Origin: Cellvibrio fontiphilus
Lineage (GTDB): Bacteria; Pseudomonadota; Gammaproteobacteria; Pseudomonadales; Cellvibrionaceae
Length of the DNA stretch: 64,000 nt
Strand: one strand, 5' to 3'
Assembly (NCBI RefSeq): GCF_035317345.1
Contig: NZ_JAYKTU010000001.1
Shown here: piece after piece, positions 37,410 to 45,336 of the stretch
How the letters are laid out: every line of letters begins with the position of its first letter
How positions within the stretch are numbered: the first letter of the stretch is position 1
Notes under the pieces: generated by a model
The model's database searches: none
What the model was told of the DNA's origin: nothing
The model's input: the letters and a program-made list of their open reading frames with translations, nothing else
Made by a program: the position numbers and the translations under genes

Positions 37410-39014
37410 TTACTGCGGCACCTCCAAACGCACATTATCGAAGGACACATCCATGGCGGCGGTAGGTTCTACAACAAAGATATTGGAAATACTTGCCAGA
37501 TTGGCCGCGCCGGGCTGAATGGAGTTGCCGCGTGCAATCAGGTTGGCCACCGAAATACGGTACTGCCCCCAGGTGCCTGTCGCTGGCAGGGTTGCCTCCA
37601 CGTCACTCACACTGGGCCAGCCGCTATCCATTTTGATCAACAACTTGGCGCCAGCAGCCAGAGAGTTAACTTTAAGGTCAAACACCAAATCCCCTGCTGT
37701 GGCCCAACTGCTCAGGTTGGCTGAACCCGCGGGGATATTGAAATACACGTTCCCGGTCGAGCCAGTTTTGATGACATTGAGCACCTTGCCGCGACCCTCT
37801 TCATCAACTTGTGAATAGCTGATTTGGCTCTGGGGGTTGTAGGAGTCAAACTTCAACCCTGTCGCCAGAGCATCGGTATACATAGTGAACAAAGGTGGCT
37901 CGGCAAAATCACCGGAAACCTGCGGGTGGCCGGTCAAGGGAACTATCGCCGGATCGACGTTAGTCGCACAGCCTTTGCCAGTGGTCGGGTTGCTTGCGCA
38001 GCGATACACCTTGACCGATTCAACCTGCATTTCCTGCGGGAAAGTAGTTGCATTGTTCGGACCGCCCGGCCAGTTACCGCCCACGGCGACATTCATGATC
38101 AAGTGGAAAGCTTCATCAAAGGGAGCTTTGTCATCGGTGGACGCCGAGGTATACCAGCCAGCCTGATTTTGGGTGGCATAGTGTTTGTCATTGATATACC
38201 AGCGAATTTCACCTTCTTCCCATTCAACTGCATAGGTGTGGAACTCCTCCCATACATTTGCACTGGGCGTAGTGCTGGTGCCGGTATATTTGTTGTTAGG
38301 CCAGGAATCGCCGTAATGCAGAGTCCCATGAATAGCGTTGCCGCCATTAGTAGTATTGAGGTTGACCGCTTCCATAATGTCGATCTCGCCACTCAAAGGC
38401 CAGCCGCCGTATTTCCACTCAGTGGGAAGCATCCAGATGGCGGGCCACAGCCCTTGGCCGGTAGGTAACTTCGCACGAATCTCCATACGCCCGTATGTCC
38501 AATCACCTTTATTTTTAGAGCGCAGGCGCGCTGAGGTGTACTCGCGAGTTACCGAGGTGTCATTGACGTTGTAACTTGGGTCATCATCGCCCTTGGCCTG
38601 CCCGGAGAAAGTCTCTTTGCGCGCCACTATGTGCAATTTGCCGTCGGCGACAAAGGCGTTCTCGCTGCGATTGGTATAACACTGCAATTCATTATTGCCG
38701 CCGCCCATACAGTTGCGCTCGAACGACCACTTGGTAGTGTCTATTGCAGTACCATCAAACTCGTCGCTCCACACCAACTCCCAGCCAGTGGCTGCCACTG
38801 AGCTGGCCGTGCTGCTTGAACTTGCAACAACGCTAGCTGCACTGCTGGAGGTTTCCACTGCTTGACTCGATGGAGCCTGACTTGAAGGTGCACTGGATGA
38901 ACTTGCTGGCTTACTACCACCGCCTGAACCGCCACAGCCGATCAAGGCCGCCAAGGTTAAACTTAGGGACAAATGCGCCAGGGGCTGGCCAAATCCTCGT
39001 TGTTGGAATTTCAT
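37410..39014 (-). CDS. GH16 beta-glucanase (laminarinase-like) lipoprotein
   Basis: A 534-residue protein. N-terminal lipoprotein signal ends at Cys27 (LAALIGC), then a Gly/Ser and poly-Ser linker to about residue 75, typical of Cellvibrio surface enzymes. GH16 catalytic domain is at about 77-345, with nucleophile Glu210, Asp212 and acid/base Glu215 in SGEIDIMEAVN. Regions such as WSDEFDG and WPAIWMLP fit beta-1,3(4)-glucanases. The C-terminal ~180 residues (from about 355, FAEPPLFTMYTDALATG) form a beta-sandwich of the ExoP C-terminal type seen on beta-glucosidases and laminarinases. Start follows CGAGGTAATT. A minus-strand terminator lies in its own upstream region (39111-39148). Confidence 0.93.
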   Translation of the reverse strand: MKFQQRGFGQPLAHLSLSLTLAALIGCGGSGGGSKPASSSSAPSSQAPSSQAVETSSSAASVVASSSSTASSVAATGWELVWSDEFDGTAIDTTKWSFERNCMGGGNNELQCYTNRSENAFVADGKLHIVARKETFSGQAKGDDDPSYNVNDTSVTREYTSARLRSKNKGDWTYGRMEIRAKLPTGQGLWPAIWMLPTEWKYGGWPLSGEIDIMEAVNLNTTNGGNAIHGTLHYGDSWPNNKYTGTSTTPSANVWEEFHTYAVEWEEGEIRWYINDKHYATQNQAGWYTSASTDDKAPFDEAFHLIMNVAVGGNWPGGPNNATTFPQEMQVESVKVYRCASNPTTGKGCATNVDPAIVPLTGHPQVSGDFAEPPLFTMYTDALATGLKFDSYNPQSQISYSQVDEEGRGKVLNVIKTGSTGNVYFNIPAGSANLSSWATAGDLVFDLKVNSLAAGAKLLIKMDSGWPSVSDVEATLPATGTWGQYRISVANLIARGNSIQPGAANLASISNIFVVEPTAAMDVSFDNVRLEVPQ

Positions 39015-39110
39015 AATTACCTCGTGCTTTTTATTGGGTTTTATTATTCAACTGCTTTTTTACGTGACCCGGACAACAGAGCGCCGGGAAACACCTTGCC
39101 CAGACAAAAA

Positions 39111-39148
39111 AGCCCCCGCTTTCTGCAAGACTGGAGAACGCGGGGGCT
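39111..39148 (-). terminator. Intrinsic terminator inside the upstream region of the GH16 gene
   Basis: Read on the minus strand, AGCCCCCGC and GCGGGGGCT enclose a 20-nt loop and are followed by TTTTTTG. It points towards the GH16 gene, whose ATG is about 100 bp further on. No T-run is present on the plus strand, so it serves a minus-strand transcript starting further upstream. Confidence 0.8.
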
Positions 39149-39685
39149 AAAGCAAGGAGAGCTAACAATAGTAGGAGGACAGCCTCTCACTTTTGTTAAC
39201 ACCCAAGGGGACCTGACATCACCCCGGGGTTCAACAGCTAATGAAAATCACATCAGCAGAAACACAAACGAGGCTCAACCACGGGCACATCGTTTATGTC
39301 GCAAGGTTAGATTGGCAGATAAAAAAACATTGGTCGTCCCACTTTCGCGGTCAGCTCAACATGGGGCGGGTAGCATCTATGGATGACTAAAAGAGGGAAA
39401 CTCGTTCGTAAGAAAAGGGGTTTCAGTACTAAATCCAGCGTAAAAACCCGTCTCACTTTCTGCAATAAGGTGCAACTTGCACTCCTGTCACACCGACCAA
39501 AACGTGAAGTGACTCGCAAAATATTCCCGGTTCAGATCCCATATTCCGATCACTACCAAAGTGGGACAAAGCCCCGCATTTTCTTTTGTTAAAGTCCCGC
39601 CGCTTACCAGCAACCATTTTCGCCAGTGAACAAACTGGGTTATTGGTAAGTGTATTAATAGGGAACTTTTAAGGAAATTCGTCTG
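39149..39685. other. Gene-poor interval upstream of GH16 and of the 39686 gene
   Basis: About 540 bp without a convincing gene. It holds several short AGTGGGAC-like words (39336 inverted, 39558 direct) and a GTCGTCCCA motif (39333-39341) shared with two other promoter regions. A 19-residue frame on the minus strand (MCPWLSLVC...) precedes the terminator at 39111-39148 but lacks a clear ribosome binding site. Confidence 0.5.
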
Positions 39686-40426
39686 ATGGCCCAGTTAAAA
39701 AGCTTGTTGCTAACCGCCGTTGTTGCCGCACTTGGCGGTGCTTACGCCCAACATCTATTCACGTCCCGGGAACACACTGTCGCCACAGACACCAAAGTGG
39801 CTGGCCTCGACAATTCCGCAACCAATTGCAGCCAAGTGACTTACGCTGCCGAGCGAATCAATGCCAAACTGCAAAAAGAACTCGCCGACTTAAAAGCAAA
39901 GAACCAACAACTGCTAACGCAGATATCCACATCTACCCAAACCTCAGCAATGCCCCAAAAAATCGCGGCAAACCAGAGCGAAGAACAGCAACAACTGCAG
40001 CAACAATTGCGTGAACTGGAAATGGAAAAACAATTGCGCAAAGCAAATGACTTTACGACCTGGCTGCAAAAGTCGCAGGAAGCCGACCCGCAGTTCAACC
40101 TCAACGACAATTTAGCCCAGCGTTTTGCCAAGGAACAACGCGACCCTCAGTGGGCTGAGGCGCAAGAAAACCAATACCGCAACCTGTTTAGCGACACCCC
40201 GGAACTCGCCGGTTTTGCATTAACCAACAGCCAATGCAAAACCCGCCAATGCGAACTCACCCTCAGTGTTGGCAGCCTAACCGAGTCAGATCAACTGGTA
40301 ACAAGAATGAATGAAGTATTGGCAAACAATAGCAAGAGCGCGGTGATTCTGGTTGTTGCGGATGCCAACACCGGCACCACCAAGCTCTACATCAGCGAAG
40401 ACCCAACCAGTTTTGAATTTAATTGA
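39686..40426 (+). CDS. Exported or membrane-anchored coiled-coil protein, unknown
   Basis: A 246-residue protein with a hydrophobic N-terminus (residues 4-22, LKSLLLTAVVAALGGAYA) that may be an anchor or signal, then a long Gln-rich coiled coil (about 50-125, with QQQLQQQLRELEMEKQL) and a C-terminal globular part with Cys pair (SQCKTRQC). RBS AAGGAA precedes the ATG. No family was recognised. It is close to, but not clearly in an operon with, the next secreted protein gene. Confidence 0.7.
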   Translation: MAQLKSLLLTAVVAALGGAYAQHLFTSREHTVATDTKVAGLDNSATNCSQVTYAAERINAKLQKELADLKAKNQQLLTQISTSTQTSAMPQKIAANQSEEQQQLQQQLRELEMEKQLRKANDFTTWLQKSQEADPQFNLNDNLAQRFAKEQRDPQWAEAQENQYRNLFSDTPELAGFALTNSQCKTRQCELTLSVGSLTESDQLVTRMNEVLANNSKSAVILVVADANTGTTKLYISEDPTSFEFN

Positions 40427-40594
40427 TCGCTGCGGCTTTTTCCGACAAATCACCGCCGCATTAATTAAATCAAAAATAAGGCAGGACGCCTTATTCACTG
40501 CGACCAGCAGCAGCGATGTCAACAGCCATCGCGTGAAGTTACAACAGGAGTGCGGCTTCACACGGACTATAAATTCAACTTACCAGGAGTCGTT

Positions 40595-41116
40595 ATGAAG
40601 TTTTTAAAATTATGTGCAGGCTTGGGCCTTGCAGTATTGGCGAGTGTTTCGGTGAATGCGAGCGCGCAGACGGCGGCGTGTACTTGGACATCTGTATATG
40701 GATCTAATGTAAATGGAGTTAGTACAGTATCTTTCGTTTGTAGAAATTCAACCGCTACCGTGATTGCATCACGTACAGATAGCAGGTTCACATGGCAATC
40801 AAACTACACCTGTGGCACTCCATCTATAATGTCCGGTTATCAAAAAACAGGCGCTAAAGAGGGAGTCTACTACCCACTTATTTGTAACGATGTAATTGTC
40901 TCAAGCCAAACCGGCTCGAGCTCTTCCCCCATATCGGTAAGCTCATCCAGTTCGTCTGCCAATATCTGTAATAGCGGTGCTTCACAGATTATTTATACAA
41001 GCCCTGGCTCGACACCATTTAACCCAAGCTTCTGCGGGCCTCAACCCCAATGTGGCTACACAGTAACTCCATTGGACAACTACACCTACCCACGCTTGAA
41101 ATACACCTGTAAGTAA
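40595..41116 (+). CDS. Small secreted Cys-rich protein with serine linker, unknown
   Basis: A 173-residue protein starting at the ATG at 40595 (RBS CAGGAG) with a clear signal peptide (MKFLKLCAGLGLAVLASVSV, cleavage after NASA). The mature part has eight or so Cys, probably in disulfides, split by a poly-Ser linker (about 119-138) into a ~95-residue N-terminal and ~40-residue C-terminal module (CGPQPQCGYTVTPLDNYTYP). Both modules are beta-rich and aromatic. The two-module layout recalls carbohydrate-binding proteins, but no known module was identified. Base composition is more A/T-rich than the flanking housekeeping genes. Confidence 0.7.
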   Translation: MKFLKLCAGLGLAVLASVSVNASAQTAACTWTSVYGSNVNGVSTVSFVCRNSTATVIASRTDSRFTWQSNYTCGTPSIMSGYQKTGAKEGVYYPLICNDVIVSSQTGSSSSPISVSSSSSSANICNSGASQIIYTSPGSTPFNPSFCGPQPQCGYTVTPLDNYTYPRLKYTCK

Positions 41117-41136
41117 AAACCAGTGTTTTAACTAAT

Positions 41137-41172
41137 CTCTCTCCCCTTTGGCACCGCGCTTGGCGGAGAGAG
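41137..41172 (+). terminator. Intrinsic terminator candidate
   Basis: CTCTCTCC (41137-41144) and GGAGAGAG (41165-41172) form a stem with a 20-nt loop, followed by GATTTCTTT, just after the secreted Cys-rich protein gene. Confidence 0.5.
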
Positions 41173-41254
41173 GATTTCTTTCCGAATCGAGGAGTAGCTT
41201 TACGCAAAGCGTTAGTGCAACAATAAGGAAATTTGTATTATCAGATACTTTCTT

Positions 41255-41965
41255 ATGCGCATAAAAACTCCTTATCAAATAAACGAAGAGCTTTCTGTCC
41301 AAACATCTATTGTCGGGATAGAAGAAGAAAAAGTTTTAATCATTGATAATTTTCTTAAAAACCCGGATGAGTTGGTCGATTTAGCAGTCAGTCAGACTTT
41401 CACTCCCTACAACACGCAATATCCCGGTATAAAATCTCCTGCACCCGCAGAATACACCAGAGAACTTTTAGGCCGGTTAGTGCCCATAATCGCAAATCAC
41501 TATGACCTCCCACCTCGCCAACATCTTGAGTGTTCGAATTGCTCTTTTTCGCTCGTCACGCTACCGGAAAATGATTTAAATCTTATTCAGCGCGCGCCCC
41601 ACAGAGACTCTTCCTACCCGTTTCAATTTGCTGTTTTACTTTACTTGTGCGATGCGGAACACGGAGGGACTTCGTTTTATCGCCATAATCTGACGCAATT
41701 TGAGACTATTAGCCCAGCCAAAAGCGCCATCTACGATCATGTATGTGCCAATGACGTTGCACAAAATGGAGAACCTGAGGCGAGGTATCAGCAGGAGAGC
41801 GACAGACGCTACGATAAAATCGGCGAAGTGGATATTCGCTTTAATAGATTAGTAGTTTACAGAAGTTGGTTACTACACTCCGCCAGAATAAATCCTCGCA
41901 AAAGTGTAGACGCCAATCCCCGTACAGGCCGTTTAACATTAAATTCGTTTCTAATTTTTTCTTAA
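41255..41965 (+). CDS. DUF6445 family protein (2OG-oxygenase-like)
   Basis: A 236-residue protein matching the DUF6445 family that travels with tryptophan-halogenase-like and SapC genes. It has an oxygenase-like pattern: HRDSSYPFQFAVLLYLC (H-x-D), GGTSFYRH, and a late LLHSARINPR His. This spacing would provide the 2-His-1-carboxylate iron site of 2-oxoglutarate oxygenases, but activity is unproven. It ends 22 bp from, and convergent to, the halogenase at 41988, the only member of the cluster on the plus strand. The start ATG lacks a good close ribosome binding site. Confidence 0.8.
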   Translation: MRIKTPYQINEELSVQTSIVGIEEEKVLIIDNFLKNPDELVDLAVSQTFTPYNTQYPGIKSPAPAEYTRELLGRLVPIIANHYDLPPRQHLECSNCSFSLVTLPENDLNLIQRAPHRDSSYPFQFAVLLYLCDAEHGGTSFYRHNLTQFETISPAKSAIYDHVCANDVAQNGEPEARYQQESDRRYDKIGEVDIRFNRLVVYRSWLLHSARINPRKSVDANPRTGRLTLNSFLIFS

Positions 41966-41987
41966 ACTGCCTACACCCTGTTTAACT

Positions 41988-43478
41988 TTATTTCTGTACT
42001 GCTTTGCAATAAAAATCAAGATATTGCTGATGCGACGGCAATTCCCTCACAGTGTTGTGAATAGACTTTTTTATCCCGGTTAAAAACAGCTCCAATTCGT
42101 CACGAGGCATCATGTTCACAATCGGATGATACTGCTGCGGAACCACCCCTTGCCCCATCATCACTTGCACCCATGAATTCTCATGGAATAAATCTACATC
42201 CTCGCGGAAAATCCGACCGCACTGACGAAACAATTCAATTTTTCGCGCCAGTGATTCAGGTACTTCCATATTTTTGCAATAGCGCCAAAACGGACTATCT
42301 ATACGCTCTGTAACTTTATAGTGAAGGATAATAAAGTCGCGAATATATTCTATTTCGGAATCAGCCTGGCGATTGTATTCAGCTACATCCGGTTCTTTAA
42401 TACCCTGAAGCGGGAATAACTGTAATAAGCGAATCACCGACCGCTGTATTAAATGAATACTGGTAGATTCCAAAGGCTCCAGAAAACCACTTGATAAGCC
42501 GATAGCCACGCAGTTTTTTAACCATTGTTTTCTTCTGCGGCCGGTTCTGAAGCGAATTACTCTTGGCTCAGTAATAGGCTCACCAGTTACCTTACTGCGC
42601 AGAAGCGCCTCTGCATTTTCGTCGGACACATATTTGCTGCAATACACCAAACCATTACCAACACGGTGTTGCAGTGGAATACGCCACTGCCAGCCGGCCT
42701 CATGAGCCGTTGATCGGGTATAAGGCGTCACATCAGAAATAGATGTTGTCTGCAATGGGATCGCTCGATCACATGGCAACCAGTGCGACCAGTCCTCATA
42801 GCCTGCATTAAGTGCTTGCTCAATCAGCAGTGCCTGCATACCAGTACAATCAATAAATAAGTCACCGCTAACATGACTACCATTTGCAAGCAGGAGTGAT
42901 TCTATGAAGCCCGTTTCGGAATTCAGGCGTACCTGTTGAATTTTCCCTTCAAGGCGAACCACGCCATGCTCTTCAGCTATCCTCCGCAAAAAGCCCGCGT
43001 ATAAACCGGCATCAAAATGATACGCATAATTAGGTTGATGACCGGGATTATGGGCAAATTTATTTTTGCGCGCCGCCTGGATTTCCAAACAATAGGTTTC
43101 AAATTCATCGTTAAAACCCGCTTCCAAACCTTTCAGCCAAAAGTTGTGAAATGTAGCTGCCCAGCAATCCTGACCGGTTATACCAAAGGAGTGAAAATAC
43201 TCCATGCCAGGCTGTCGCCAGTTTTCAAAACTAATGCCCAGTTTAAAAGTTGCGTTTGTCGCCTTCATAAATTCCTGTTCATTAATCTTCAGCAGCCGAT
43301 GAAAATTAATAATAGGAGGAATGGTTGCTTCACCTACACCAACTGTCGGAATCTCATCTGATTCAATCAATATTATTTCAAGGTTTTTACCGATCAGACG
43401 AGATAGCGCTGCAGCAGTCATCCAGCCCGCTGTCCCGCCACCAGCAATCACTACTTTTTTTACAGAATCAGAAATCAT
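41988..43478 (-). CDS. Flavin-dependent tryptophan-halogenase-like protein (last gene of cluster)
   Basis: A 496-residue FADH2-dependent halogenase homologue. The FAD motif is AGGGTAGWMTAAAL; the conserved Lys that handles hypohalite is in NATFKLG; the halogenase-specific WxWxIP motif is intact as GWQWRIP; and the FLEPLESTSIHLIQ stretch carries the catalytic Glu and halide-site Ser. A full-length enzyme is expected. There is no adjacent flavin reductase and no NRPS or PKS gene, so the substrate may be a small carried compound or glycan-associated aromatic. It is the last gene of the minus-strand set starting with the TonB receptor. Confidence 0.9.
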   Translation of the reverse strand: MISDSVKKVVIAGGGTAGWMTAAALSRLIGKNLEIILIESDEIPTVGVGEATIPPIINFHRLLKINEQEFMKATNATFKLGISFENWRQPGMEYFHSFGITGQDCWAATFHNFWLKGLEAGFNDEFETYCLEIQAARKNKFAHNPGHQPNYAYHFDAGLYAGFLRRIAEEHGVVRLEGKIQQVRLNSETGFIESLLLANGSHVSGDLFIDCTGMQALLIEQALNAGYEDWSHWLPCDRAIPLQTTSISDVTPYTRSTAHEAGWQWRIPLQHRVGNGLVYCSKYVSDENAEALLRSKVTGEPITEPRVIRFRTGRRRKQWLKNCVAIGLSSGFLEPLESTSIHLIQRSVIRLLQLFPLQGIKEPDVAEYNRQADSEIEYIRDFIILHYKVTERIDSPFWRYCKNMEVPESLARKIELFRQCGRIFREDVDLFHENSWVQVMMGQGVVPQQYHPIVNMMPRDELELFLTGIKKSIHNTVRELPSHQQYLDFYCKAVQK

Positions 43479-43507
43479 CTGGCTACAACCACTCTAAACT
43501 TGGAAAA

Positions 43508-44539
43508 TTAACGATTGAAACGCGCTAACACTTTCGCTTTTATTTTTCGTGCAAGGGTTTCATTCAGTTCACCGACACTACCACGAGCATGCTCGGGTAT
43601 ATGCTCCACCTTATCGGGGTTATTATTAAATACATAATAATCAAGCAGTCCTTTCCATGCTTGCTTTTGCGACTCCGGCAGATCTTTCATCGAAAGTAAT
43701 GCCATCTCTAAAACATCGGCAGGGCTGCCCATAAAAGCTGGCGACTGACGCCACCAATAATTCACCAGGATGTTTAAATCCTCCAGCCCTTCAACATTAT
43801 GCCACCACATACTCGGCAAAAAGAGCGCATCACCAGGCCCCAATTCCACCACCTTCGCCGCTTGCAGTGCCAACTTATACTTAGGATATTTTTCCAGATC
43901 GGGACAGCGTACATCAACCAAACTAATTGCTTGTCCCGCTGGAGTAAAATCAAGCGGCCCTATGTATAAGTTGGGCAACTGATCAGGTGGAAACAAGGTA
44001 AAGCGACGACGCCCAACAATGTTGCAGGCAATATTATCCGGAAGATCGAAATGCGCTGGCACGCAACTGCGATTGCCAATCCACATAAATGCGGAGGCAT
44101 TTCTTGAATCAAGACTCAACTTATTAACGTCAGAAAAACCTGGCAACAACGCATTTATCGCGGTAGTTCCCATATAGCAAAGGGGCGACTCTATTTGTTG
44201 TGCCGCCCTATCAATATCCGCAAAAACCTCATGCAAAGTTTTTTTACTGGCCACACAATTTAGCTGTTTAAAATCTTCAGTGTATGCAATACGGCCTTTT
44301 ATCGATGCGTCGCCCTGCACCTCAACAACATCAATGCCTGAATAAAATTGTAATAAATATTCTACTGCCGCAGCACTAGAACTTCGCGCTTTCTCAACAA
44401 CTGGCCAAGTAGAAACCAAATTGCGCAATAGAATCGGCTCATTGGATAACAATACCTTTTCATCTAATACAAATTGACTATCGCAATCAATCACTTGAAT
44501 GTTGACGCAGGTTTGGCAAGGCACTGTTTCAGTATTCAT
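43508..44539 (-). CDS. Cupin-like (JmjC-type) Fe(II) oxygenase homologue
   Basis: A 343-residue cupin_8/JmjC-like protein. The iron site is visible as H-F-D (PAHFDLPDNIAC) and a later His in MWWHNVEGL. LSLDSRNASAFMWIGNRS and FTLFPPDQLPNLYIGPLD are the hydroxylase-type strands. Related proteins hydroxylate proteins or small molecules using 2-oxoglutarate, but a substrate is not known here. It is 10 bp downstream of SapC and 29 bp upstream of the halogenase, so it is translated from the same transcript. Confidence 0.87.
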   Translation of the reverse strand: MNTETVPCQTCVNIQVIDCDSQFVLDEKVLLSNEPILLRNLVSTWPVVEKARSSSAAAVEYLLQFYSGIDVVEVQGDASIKGRIAYTEDFKQLNCVASKKTLHEVFADIDRAAQQIESPLCYMGTTAINALLPGFSDVNKLSLDSRNASAFMWIGNRSCVPAHFDLPDNIACNIVGRRRFTLFPPDQLPNLYIGPLDFTPAGQAISLVDVRCPDLEKYPKYKLALQAAKVVELGPGDALFLPSMWWHNVEGLEDLNILVNYWWRQSPAFMGSPADVLEMALLSMKDLPESQKQAWKGLLDYYVFNNNPDKVEHIPEHARGSVGELNETLARKIKAKVLARFNR

Positions 44540-44548
44540 TTGATAATT

Positions 44549-45268
44549 TTAAATACGGTTATTTTTTCGCTCAATGAGCGCAGCAATTTGCGAGAGAGAT
44601 GCAAGTTGCATATAGATATCAAATAAAAAACCACTATCATGTAATTTTTTCAGCGCATTAACCGATAGCGATGCAAGCTTTTCTTCATTAATGGTATGGA
44701 ATCCAACCAGCGAGTGTTGTTGGTTATTTTTTAAGGTCATTTCAGCAGAAAACGGTTCGAGAAGATCAAATTCAAGTAACAAATCAATAAAAGGTTTTAC
44801 TTCAGCAACCCCCTCTTGAACCAAGCCTAATACTTTACTGATGCGCATTAAAAATTCGCTGTTACCACCGTGCTCCTTAAAAAGACTTACGCCTTCGCTA
44901 GTACTTACTCTTGGGCTATCAAGATCAACATGTATCACCCAGTTTTGCGAAGCCGTCAAATCACGCTGACTTTGTTGACCTATATAGAAAGGCTTACATT
45001 CAGCACACAAAGGAATATAACGCGCTTTCCACTCACCATTTTCTGTGAATAAATTTTCACCCTCTTGTAAGCCAAGCAAGGCAAGGGGCGTGTAGTTTCC
45101 AGTTTTTTCATTTTTACCAAATACTATTGGGTACTGCGCCTGCAGAGAGCGAAACTCTTTAGGGCAGGTTGGAACGCACATATCATCATCGCCGTATTCC
45201 TTACCACGAACAGGAACAACCTTTAGATTTTTATGCTCAATGTTGTTAAGCAGCACTATATTGCTCAT
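44549..45268 (-). CDS. SapC-like family protein
   Basis: A 239-residue protein of the SapC family, with the signature start NIVLLNNIEHKNLKVVP, then RSLQAQYPIVFGKN and WKARYIPLCAECKPFYIG. The name comes from a surface-layer locus in Campylobacter, but family function is unknown, and members are most often found between halogenase, cupin and TonB-receptor genes. No signal peptide or membrane helix, so it is probably cytoplasmic. Near the middle it carries the LDSPRVSTSEGVSLFKEHGG segment shared by relatives. It sits 68 bp after the first halogenase. Confidence 0.87.
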   Translation of the reverse strand: MSNIVLLNNIEHKNLKVVPVRGKEYGDDDMCVPTCPKEFRSLQAQYPIVFGKNEKTGNYTPLALLGLQEGENLFTENGEWKARYIPLCAECKPFYIGQQSQRDLTASQNWVIHVDLDSPRVSTSEGVSLFKEHGGNSEFLMRISKVLGLVQEGVAEVKPFIDLLLEFDLLEPFSAEMTLKNNQQHSLVGFHTINEEKLASLSVNALKKLHDSGFLFDIYMQLASLSQIAALIERKNNRI

Positions 45269-45336
45269 AAATCCTCGTCATTTTAATAGCCTGGATTAAA
45301 CACCAAGCGGTAAAGTTAGTGTGTATTTAGTAGCGG

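Noticed and set aside
39383..39592. 69-residue basic open frame in the GH16 upstream region
   Set aside because: No ribosome binding site or family resemblance; composition looks like random intergenic sequence.
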